The notes under the pieces: generated by a model | What the model saw: only the letters and a program-made list of their open reading frames with translations | What the model was told of the DNA's origin: nothing | The model's database searches: none | Made by a program: the position numbers and the translations under genes | Origin: JAGUXG01 sp043798435 | Lineage (GTDB): Bacteria > UBA9089 > UBA9088 > JAGUXG01 | Assembly: GCA_043798435.1 (NCBI GenBank) | Contig: JAZDOR010000156.1 | Span: forward strand, 1 to 12,468 | Reading direction: 5' to 3' | DNA: 12,468 bases | Shown here: one piece after another, positions 6,013 to 11,471 of the stretch | Layout: every line of letters begins with the position of its first letter | Position numbering within the stretch: the stretch's first letter is position 1

Positions 6013-7101
6013 ATGCAAAGAATAATTGTCCTCCTCTGTTTTCCAGCTTTGGTCTTTTCCTTCTCTCTAAAGGATTTTTCTAAAAATTTTACAGAAAAGA
6101 AGATAATCTCCATTCTTCATAGAGAGATAGAGGGAGAGGAAGATATCTCCTTCTCCTGCCTAAAATACAACTTTCCATCCGAGCTTCTCCTTCTTGGTTT
6201 CAAGATGAAGAAAGAGGGTATTACCATATCTGCCGAAAATATCTCTGTCCGCTGGGAGCTAAAGCCTGGGTTTCCAAAAAAAGTAACCTTGACTAAACCT
6301 GTTATCTCTATCAAAAAAAAGGCAGAATCCAAGCAAAAGGCTTTTAGCCCGCAGTTTAAGATAATCGTCATAGATGGCATTATAAACCTTGAAGGTGTTG
6401 GCCAGGCAAGGAATGTCCAAGGCTTTGTGCAGAAGGATAAATTTCAGTTTTCTGGTAATACTGAAAGTGGCAAGCTCGCCTTTTGGGGAAAAAGGAGTGA
6501 TTGGAAGCTGTCTATGGGCAAGGTAAGCCTGAAAGAGATACCCTATCTTACAAAAGAAAAGTCTGGTCAGGCTGATATATCTGTCCATTATAAGGATAAC
6601 AACTGGAGCGCTAAGATAAAGGTAAAGGATGGAAACCTTGAGTCTATTCGGGCTTTTTCTGGAGAGTTTGTCTATGAAAAAAATGGGGCAGTATATGGAA
6701 AAGAGGTCTCCTTCATTACAAGGGACACTCCTTTTAAGATAAAGGAGATACGGGGCAACATCGGAAAAGAGTCTATCTCTGGCAAGACGAATGGTAGTCT
6801 CTGCTACAAAAAGAAAACCTACCCCTTTGCTTTAGACTTTCTATACAAGGGAGGCAAATTAAGGATAAAGAAGGGCAATATTCTCTCCTGCGCTATCTCT
6901 GGAGAGGTATCTGAAGAAAGCCTGAATATAAAGGCAATTTTTGACAAACAAGACTTAGGAATATTTTGCCCGTCCATAAAAGGAGAGATTGGACAAGGCA
7001 CTGTGGAAGTCTCAGGCAGCCCGGAGAACCCAACCTTTTCTGGCCAAATAGAACTTGTGGAATCGGGGATCGGGGATCGGGGATCGGGGGAGAGAAGATA
7101 G
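6013..7101 (+). CDS. tamB: TamB-like AsmA-family protein, N-terminal part (frame-interrupted)
   Basis: First reading-frame segment of a TamB/YtfN-type protein, a long beta-groove protein that bridges the inner membrane and periplasm and works with BamA/TamA-type outer-membrane insertases and in phospholipid transfer. The 362 residues begin with a hydrophobic N-terminal anchor or signal (MQRIIVLLCFPALVFSFS) followed by AsmA-like beta-strand repeats. A typical repeat mark, GSPENPTFSGQIEL, lies just before the break. At 7062 the frame enters four 7-bp ATCGGGG units and stops at TAG 7099-7101, 10 nt after them. The rest continues in the -1 frame. An in-frame TAG at 6010-6012 fixes the start. With 2 or 5 repeat copies the two frames join into 1260 or 1267 residues, close to E. 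coli TamB (1259). So this is a phase-variable gene in the OFF state, a recent pseudogene, or a copy-number sequencing error. Confidence 0.75.
   Translation: MQRIIVLLCFPALVFSFSLKDFSKNFTEKKIISILHREIEGEEDISFSCLKYNFPSELLLLGFKMKKEGITISAENISVRWELKPGFPKKVTLTKPVISIKKKAESKQKAFSPQFKIIVIDGIINLEGVGQARNVQGFVQKDKFQFSGNTESGKLAFWGKRSDWKLSMGKVSLKEIPYLTKEKSGQADISVHYKDNNWSAKIKVKDGNLESIRAFSGEFVYEKNGAVYGKEVSFITRDTPFKIKEIRGNIGKESISGKTNGSLCYKKKTYPFALDFLYKGGKLRIKKGNILSCAISGEVSEESLNIKAIFDKQDLGIFCPSIKGEIGQGTVEVSGSPENPTFSGQIELVESGIGDRGSGERR
7062..7089 (+). repeat. Four tandem 7-bp units (ATCGGGG) at the frame break
   Basis: Units lie at 7062-7068, 7069-7075, 7076-7082 and 7083-7089, identical, followed by one more G. 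All three plus-strand frames are open through it, encoding cyclic permutations of IGDRGSG. Because 7 is not a multiple of 3, each copy gained or lost changes the frame. The upstream part is read in frame 1 and the downstream part in frame 3, so copy numbers 2, 5, 8 and so on give a continuous tamB, and 4 does not. Confidence 0.95.
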
Positions 7102-9809
7102 TTTTTACCAAGATAGGAGAGAAATACAAGCTCTCAGTCTCAGGGACAGTATCCTTTGAGGCAATTGCAGAAAGAAAGAAGGAGGTTATCCTGATAGAGG
7201 CAAAGAGGCTTTTCTATGAGAAGACAATGATAGCCGAAAATGTCAAAGGAGAGGTTATTCCAAAGAAGGACGGCATAGATTTTAGCCTTTTGCTTGATGA
7301 CTCTATAAATTTGAATGGAGAGATAGACAGTAAGAAAGATGTCAAGTGTTTCGTCCAGCTTAAAGACAGGATAGTAAAGAATGTAAAACTGAACGCAGAA
7401 GGGAAGCTCTCTTTTTCTAAAAACTCTGGATTTGCATCTGGCTCTGGAAGCTTTGGGGATATTCCTTTTGAGAAGCTAAACGCAGAATTCTATATAGAAA
7501 AAGGGATAAATTTTAAGAAGATAGAGGCTATAGTTGACAAAAAGACAGAGGTCCACGGCTCAGGTAACATAGATAATCTTGGAGTAAACATAGAGATTCT
7601 GGCTATCTTGTTTGACCTTTCCCGTGTATCTTCCAGGTTTAAGGGGATTTTTGCCGACTTTCAGGGAAGGATTGTGGGCTCGCTTGATAATCCTACTATC
7701 TTTGGTCAACTCTCATCCGTTAGCCCAAAATTCAGGGCAGACTTTGCCCTGATAGGAGATAAGCTCACCCTGAGGAAGGCAAGGTTAGACAACATCTTTC
7801 TTGATGCAGATGTAAATATTCCAGAAAAGAGCATAAATGGCCAGATGAGATTTGAGAATGAGGAGGTAAGTAAGATAATCAACTTTTTCTCCCTTCCCCA
7901 GACTATTCAAGGAAACTTGAGCGGCACAACAACTATTAGAGGAAGCCTGGCTAATCCAGCCCTTTCTGGAAGCCTTACCCTCTCTTCCATAATCCTATTT
8001 TCCGATGTAGAAGCAGGAGATGGGGAATTGGAATTCAGCCTTTCTGAAAAGAGGTTTGAGGCAAAATCTTTTCAATTCCAAAAAGAACCAGGAACTGTGA
8101 GCCTTTCAAGGTTTATCATCGATGGAAATAGTGGTGAGATAAAATTAGAGGGCGTTTTAGATTCCTTTTCCATATTTGGTCTTCCGATAAGCTCACATCT
8201 TGTTTTCTCTGGTTCTTACACTAAGGAATGCTTAAATGGAGAGGCTCATCTTTCTGATACATCCCTCTTAGAATACAAGATTCCAGACATCTCTAATCTT
8301 ATCTCTTACATTCCAGAAAAGGGCTGGGAGTTTGGCACATTTTCACAAAAAGCCTGTATCTTGGGTGGAATAGGGATTGAAGAAAAGGATTGGACTGTCG
8401 ACTTGCGGCTTCTTCTCCCAAAGGAGGCTTTAATCTCTAATGTGGGTAGCCTCTCTCTTTACCTGCTACCTTCTTATGAGGAGGCTTTGGTTTTATCCGG
8501 GTCTATCAATCTAAAGGAGAATGTGGGTAGTCTCTCTCTTTGCCTGCCATCTTTTCATTTACAGAGCATTCCTTTTGTTAAAGGATCAGGGAAGATACAG
8601 GGTGAGCTCAGGATAGAGGGGGATCTTTCTGACCCTGAGATAAATGGAGGCTTTTCTATAAGGGCTTCCTCCCTCAAGGTTCCTGTAATCTCAGAGGTTT
8701 TATCGGATGTGACAGCCTCTTTGTCCATAGAAAATGGCAAGGTCAGGCTCTCTGATTTTTCTGCTAAGGCAGGAGAAAAGACCAAAATTTTTGCCTATTC
8801 AAAAGACCTTTCTGAAGAAAGAATGGAGCTTTTAATCAGAACAGAGGGCGAGGAGCTGGCCATAAAGATTCCGGGTCTTATTTCCGGGAAAGTAAGGGCT
8901 GAGGTATCAGTCAAAAGGGAAGGTCTTTTAGACTCTGGCTCTGGTGAAATCTCCTTCTATAACACAGAGTTCACCTGGCCCCCAGAAACAAAAGCAAAGG
9001 GCGAGATGCCTTTGTATCTCCAGAATATTCTGTCTGGTATAAAGCTGATAGCTAAGCAGGGCGTGAATTACTATAATCCCTGGGTGAAGATAGAGGTTGC
9101 TCCCGGAAGCTGGCTAAGGCTTTCGAAAAGGGATGGAGCAGTAGAGGTTTCTGGCTCTTCCTGGGCAAAAAGGGGTGATATAGACTACCTTGGCCAGGAC
9201 TTTTCTATAAAAGAGGCGAGCTTAGAGTTTCGGGAAGGCCTTCCGTATCTTTTTGGAGAGGCAGAGACAAAGGTGAATGGCGTAAGGCTACTGCTCTCCC
9301 ATAAAGGGGTAATGAATATACCCATAGAGATTGTTCTCTCTGCCCCAGATGAGTCTCCTCTAAAGACACAGGAGGAATTGATAGAGCTTATTCAGACAGG
9401 AAAGGGTGAAGCAGGAGGAATAAAGGGGTTTATAGGCACATTCTTTGGGAGGTTGGTTGGAAAGAGAATTACAAAAGAGGCTTCAAGTGTTTTAAGAACT
9501 ACTCTTGGTATAGATGTTGAGTTGAGCTCTCCCTTTGTGGAGAAGGTATTGAGCGAGAATTCCAAAGGCTATGAATACGCTTTTTCTGGCACAGAGATTA
9601 TCTGCGGAAAGTATTTGACAGATAGGCTCTATCTCCTGTATGATTGCCTGATTGAAGAGGGAGAGGAAGAAAGATACAGGTATAGGCATAAAATAGGTGC
9701 TGAATACCTGATAGGAAGAAGAACATACCTGAAATACCTATACACACCTGAAACAGAAAAGAGAATGAAGGAGATAGAGATAAGCGTCAAAAGAAGGTTT
9801 GGTTTTTAG
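7062..9809 (+). CDS. tamB: TamB-like protein, C-terminal part with TamB_C domain (frame-interrupted)
   Basis: Continuation of the preceding segment in the -1 frame. The open frame can be extended back to an ATG at 6966, but those first ~32 residues only shadow the upstream segment; the first internal ATG is at 7227. TamB/AsmA repeat marks recur: GSLDNPTIFGQL, GSLANPALSGSL, GDLSDPEINGGF. The last third (from about 9130) is a TamB_C (DUF490) domain with GDIDYLGQDFSIKEASLEF and ESPLKTQEELIELIQTGK, and it ends in RRFGF with the terminal aromatic residue usual for this family. This shows the 3' end is complete. An internal direct repeat lies at 8439-8553. The 3'-terminal 45 bp occur again at 10557-10601. 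Without frame restoration or internal initiation this part would lack the membrane anchor. Confidence 0.8.
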   Translation: MGDRGSGIGGEKIVFTKIGEKYKLSVSGTVSFEAIAERKKEVILIEAKRLFYEKTMIAENVKGEVIPKKDGIDFSLLLDDSINLNGEIDSKKDVKCFVQLKDRIVKNVKLNAEGKLSFSKNSGFASGSGSFGDIPFEKLNAEFYIEKGINFKKIEAIVDKKTEVHGSGNIDNLGVNIEILAILFDLSRVSSRFKGIFADFQGRIVGSLDNPTIFGQLSSVSPKFRADFALIGDKLTLRKARLDNIFLDADVNIPEKSINGQMRFENEEVSKIINFFSLPQTIQGNLSGTTTIRGSLANPALSGSLTLSSIILFSDVEAGDGELEFSLSEKRFEAKSFQFQKEPGTVSLSRFIIDGNSGEIKLEGVLDSFSIFGLPISSHLVFSGSYTKECLNGEAHLSDTSLLEYKIPDISNLISYIPEKGWEFGTFSQKACILGGIGIEEKDWTVDLRLLLPKEALISNVGSLSLYLLPSYEEALVLSGSINLKENVGSLSLCLPSFHLQSIPFVKGSGKIQGELRIEGDLSDPEINGGFSIRASSLKVPVISEVLSDVTASLSIENGKVRLSDFSAKAGEKTKIFAYSKDLSEERMELLIRTEGEELAIKIPGLISGKVRAEVSVKREGLLDSGSGEISFYNTEFTWPPETKAKGEMPLYLQNILSGIKLIAKQGVNYYNPWVKIEVAPGSWLRLSKRDGAVEVSGSSWAKRGDIDYLGQDFSIKEASLEFREGLPYLFGEAETKVNGVRLLLSHKGVMNIPIEIVLSAPDESPLKTQEELIELIQTGKGEAGGIKGFIGTFFGRLVGKRITKEASSVLRTTLGIDVELSSPFVEKVLSENSKGYEYAFSGTEIICGKYLTDRLYLLYDCLIEEGEEERYRYRHKIGAEYLIGRRTYLKYLYTPETEKRMKEIEISVKRRFGF
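8439..8553 (+). repeat. In-frame internal direct repeat, 81-bp period
   Basis: 8439-8472 and 8520-8553 match at 30 of 34 bases, offset by exactly 81 bp (27 codons). All four differences are transitions. Both copies encode NVGSLSL followed by a Leu/Pro/Ser stretch. TamB proteins have degenerate structural repeats, but DNA-level identity this high is unusual and points to a recent local duplication within the gene. Confidence 0.7.
9764..9808 (+). repeat. Copy A of the 45-bp direct repeat (tamB 3' end)
   Basis: Encodes the TamB C-terminus MKEIEISVKRRFGF and runs into its TAG stop. It matches 10557-10601 at 44 of 45 bases. The two copies bracket the MNT-HEPN gene pair, like the att sites of an integrated element. 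No recombinase is visible. Confidence 0.9.
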
Positions 9810-9814
9810 CCTTT

Positions 9815-9821
9815 GAGGAGG
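9815..9821 (+). promoter_or_regulatory. Strong Shine-Dalgarno site for the nucleotidyltransferase
   Basis: GAGGAGG lies 7 nt before the ATG at 9829. It stands out because hemL, cbiA, the ligase and tamB have no such site. No promoter is evident in the 19-nt gap after tamB, so the pair is probably read from upstream. Confidence 0.75.
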
Positions 9822-9828
9822 TTTTTTA

Positions 9829-10140
9829 ATGATAACTGAAGGACAGATAGATGAGATTAAAGGAAGGATTGTAGAAAATTTCAAGCCCGAGAAAATAATT
9901 CTTTTTGGTTCTTATGCCGAAGGGAATTTTAGAGAAGATAGCGATTTAGACTTACTGATAATTAAAGAGAGCAATATCCCAAGGTACAAGAGAGGTAGAG
10001 AAGTCAGAAAGTATCTGCGTGGCTTAAAAGTTCCTATTGATTTAATTGTATATACTAAAGATGAAATTCAAAAATGGAATAATGTCAAAACAGCTTTTAT
10101 CACAACAGTCATAGAAAAAGGAAGGGTTTTATATGGATAA
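9829..10140 (+). CDS. MNT-type minimal nucleotidyltransferase
   Basis: 103-residue polymerase-beta-superfamily nucleotidyltransferase, the usual partner of HEPN proteins. The catalytic signature GSYAEGNFREDSDLDLL starts at G27, with metal-binding D39 and D41; the third carboxylate is D71 in VPIDLIVYT. All active-site residues are present. In characterised type VII toxin-antitoxin systems the MNT protein modifies its HEPN partner by adding AMP units and so neutralises it; that role is inferred here. It overlaps the next gene by 8 nt, so translation is coupled. The pair sits between two copies of the tamB 3' end and is about one third G+C in the lines I counted, against the mid-40s in tamB, which suggests transfer. 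Confidence 0.9.
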   Translation: MITEGQIDEIKGRIVENFKPEKIILFGSYAEGNFREDSDLDLLIIKESNIPRYKRGREVRKYLRGLKVPIDLIVYTKDEIQKWNNVKTAFITTVIEKGRVLYG

Positions 10141-10558
10141 TAAAACTGAATTGATTAAGGAATGGATTTATAAAGCAGAACATGATTTAGGAATGGCTGA
10201 ATTAGCCTTAGAAAATAAGCCCGAATATACAGACTCTATATGCTTTCATTGTCAACAAACAGCGGAGAAATACTTAAAGGCTTATTTGGTCTTTTTAGAC
10301 ATAAGATTTGAGAAGAAACACGGTTTAAGTTATCTATTAGATTTGATAAATGAGAAAGAAAAAGTGGCAGAGGAATTTTATGAAATAGCTGAAAAATTAG
10401 AGGATTGTGCCGTAGAGATTAGATACCCTGATGATTGGTTTGAGCCAGCATTAGAAGAGGCAAAAGAATCTTTCGAAGTAACAAAAAAGATAAAAGGGTT
10501 TGTCTTGGAGAAAATAACAGCACCAATAGTTGATAATAATTACAAGCAGAAAGAATAA
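10133..10558 (+). CDS. HEPN domain protein, probable partner/toxin of the MNT protein
   Basis: 141-residue all-helical HEPN protein of the PF05168 type. Visible marks are WIYKAEHDLGMAELAL (11-26), the CFHCQQTAEKYLKAYL helix (37-52) and AVEIRYPDDWFEPALEEA (93-110). A putative Rx4H motif is present (R58 FEKK H63), the pattern tied to RNase activity in HEPN toxins. The HxY tyrosine found in HepT (RX4HXY) is not there: after H63 come G, L, S, Y67. RNase activity and AMPylation at the HepT-type site are therefore both uncertain. It starts inside the end of the nucleotidyltransferase gene (8-nt overlap), and its TAA stop overlaps the first bases of copy B of the 45-bp repeat. The final residues (NNYKQKE) may be of fusion origin. 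Confidence 0.87.
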   Translation: MDNKTELIKEWIYKAEHDLGMAELALENKPEYTDSICFHCQQTAEKYLKAYLVFLDIRFEKKHGLSYLLDLINEKEKVAEEFYEIAEKLEDCAVEIRYPDDWFEPALEEAKESFEVTKKIKGFVLEKITAPIVDNNYKQKE

Positions 10559-10601
10559 TGAAGGGGATAGAGATAAGCGTCAAAAGAAGGTTTGGTTTTT
10601 A
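10557..10601 (+). repeat. Copy B of the 45-bp direct repeat (orphan tamB 3' end)
   Basis: Read in the tamB register this still encodes KGIEISVKRRFGF and ends in TAA, but it is detached from any gene body. It differs from 9764-9808 at one base (A/G). The following bases differ (TAAGCAAAA here, TAGCCTTT in copy A). It is a remnant of the original tamB end displaced by the cassette, or a duplicate made with it. Confidence 0.88.
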
Positions 10602-10622
10602 AGCAAAAAGGAAAAAATTTTG

Positions 10623-10668
10623 CCACAGAGTTCAGAGGAGAGCACAGAGGAATAAATAGAAAATTTAA
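10623..10668. repeat. Half-element related to the CCGCAGAG repeat
   Basis: Contains CCACAGAG, TTCAGAGG and GCACAGAGG at roughly 9-10 bp phasing, followed by AATAAATAGAAAATTTAA. The same order (CGCAGAGG, GCACAGAG, AATAAA) occurs in the left arm of the palindrome at 12362-12457. No inverted right arm follows, so this is a solo half or a decayed copy. The rest of the 10602-10777 gap holds an A/T-rich stretch and a promoter, but no gene. Confidence 0.5.
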
Positions 10669-10712
10669 TTTTTTTTCAAAAAGTGTGAGCACGGACATTG
10701 AGAAAATTTTAT

Positions 10713-10741
10713 TTGACAGAATATAGTTTTGAGAATAAATT
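10713..10741 (+). promoter_or_regulatory. Probable promoter of the DUF5678/protease/secreted-protein operon
   Basis: A perfect TTGACA (10713-10718) is followed after 17 bp by TAAATT (10736-10741, 4 of 6). Transcription would start about 30 nt before the short ORF at 10778. The weaker -10 makes this less certain than the other promoters in the window. Confidence 0.45.
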
Positions 10742-10777
10742 ATTTAGAGTTTATAGTCTGGTTTAAGAGGTAGAAAA

Positions 10778-10837
10778 ATGAAGAGGTTTTTATTTGGGAT
10801 TTTGGGTTTGGAGGATACGGAAATTAAGGAGGTCTAA
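10778..10837 (+). pseudogene. 19-codon ORF resembling a signal-peptide start (remnant or leader peptide)
   Basis: Encodes MKRFLFGILGLEDTEIKEV then TAA, with AGAGG 7 nt before its ATG. The first codons and upstream region (10768-10790) match 11458-11480, the start of the secreted-protein gene, at 22 of 23 bases. Its hydrophobic run FLFGILGL looks like a cut-off signal peptide. It ends 2 nt before the DUF5678 gene and contains that gene's Shine-Dalgarno site. It could be the displaced 5' end of the secreted-protein gene, the stump of a paralogue, or a short translated leader. Confidence 0.5.
10826..10833 (+). promoter_or_regulatory. Strong Shine-Dalgarno site for the DUF5678 gene
   Basis: AAGGAGGT with a 6-nt spacer to the ATG at 10840. 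It lies within the last codons of the preceding 19-codon ORF, so translation of the two may be coupled. Confidence 0.8.
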
Positions 10838-10839
10838 AG

Positions 10840-11043
10840 ATGTCCAGAAATTATGAGTGGTATATAAAAACAGATACAAATGAGTATGCAGGTAAGTGGA
10901 TAGCTATAGTTAATCAAAAGATAGTTGTTGCCGGAGAGGATGCAAAAAAGGTCTATCAACAGGCCAAAGAAAACTATCCGAAAGAAAAGCCTTCTTTAGC
11001 CAAAGTGCCAACTAAGGACACCTTTATTTTGGTGTTGAAATGA
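10840..11043 (+). CDS. DUF5678-family small protein
   Basis: 67-residue soluble protein. The sequence (NYEWYIKTDTNEYAGKWIAI at 4-23, then KIVVAGEDAKKVYQQAKENYP and SLAKVPTKDTF) matches my recollection of the DUF5678 family, a small alpha/beta domain of unknown function common in bacteria and archaea. The Tyr-Ala-Gly-Lys-Trp segment and the Lys-Val-Pro stretch near the C-terminus are the most typical features. It overlaps the next gene by ATGA (11040-11043), so the two are translationally coupled. The recurring pairing of DUF5678 with retropepsin-like proteins suggests a shared job, which is unknown. No signal peptide or membrane helix. Start supported by a strong Shine-Dalgarno site. Confidence 0.8.
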   Translation: MSRNYEWYIKTDTNEYAGKWIAIVNQKIVVAGEDAKKVYQQAKENYPKEKPSLAKVPTKDTFILVLK

Positions 11044-11471
11044 TAAAATTTAAGTATCGCCAGGAGATAGGCAGGGTAGAAAAGATAGTCTTTCGTCCTG
11101 TGGCAGATATAGAATTTGAGAGTAAAAATGGTGAGTGGATAGAATGTCATCTTTACATTGATTCAGGTGCGGATGTTACTTTGATTCCCTTCTCTTTGGG
11201 AAAATTGTTAGGATTGGAAATAGATGAAGATAAGATTGAGGAGATTTACGGAGTTGGCAAGCAGGGGATACCAATCATCTTTTGTGAAGAAAAAGTAAAA
11301 ATTGGAGAGTATACATTTGGAATAAAAATTGCCTGGGCTTTGATTGAGGAGATTCCACCATTGCTTGGAAGAATAGGAATATTTGACCATTTCCATATAA
11401 ATTTTAAGCAAGATGAAGGTATAATAGAATTTAAGTGGATAAAAGATAAAGAAAAGAAGGTAAAAAAATGA
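11040..11471 (+). CDS. Retropepsin-like aspartyl protease
   Basis: 143-residue single-domain protein with the aspartyl-protease signature YIDSGADVTLIP (39-50; catalytic D41) and the second family motif PPLLGRIGIFDHF (106-118), the (I/L)LGR element of retroviral-type proteases. One domain of this kind would act as a homodimer. Residues 64-80 correspond to the flap (YGVGKQGIPII). The C-terminus is lysine-rich. No signal peptide, so probably cytoplasmic. It overlaps the DUF5678 gene upstream and the secreted-protein gene downstream, each by ATGA (4 nt), forming a tight operon. Substrate unknown; the neighbouring small protein or the secreted protein are candidates by position only. Proteolytic activity is inferred from family. 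Confidence 0.85.
   Translation: MIKFKYRQEIGRVEKIVFRPVADIEFESKNGEWIECHLYIDSGADVTLIPFSLGKLLGLEIDEDKIEEIYGVGKQGIPIIFCEEKVKIGEYTFGIKIAWALIEEIPPLLGRIGIFDHFHINFKQDEGIIEFKWIKDKEKKVKK

Noticed and set aside
5958..6083. A 41-codon ORF starting in the tamB leader and overlapping the tamB start
   Set aside because: No Shine-Dalgarno site and no recognisable sequence. It ends shortly inside tamB in another frame, so it is most likely chance.
6966..7061. Using the ATG at 6966 as the start of the second tamB segment
   Set aside because: The ~32 residues it would add are an out-of-frame reading of the upstream tamB segment. TamB-like sequence in this frame begins only at the 7-bp repeat.
7062..7101. Programmed -1 ribosomal frameshift joining the tamB frames
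   Set aside because: No X XXY YYZ heptamer in the right register. A single-tRNA slip on GGG at 7087-7089 is possible but weak, and repeat copy number explains the break more simply. Not fully excluded.
10602..10777. A hidden small gene between the HEPN repeat and the DUF5678 operon
   Set aside because: Only an A/T-rich stretch, a half-repeat and a promoter are visible; no ORF with a start and ribosome-binding site apart from the 19-codon ORF at 10778.
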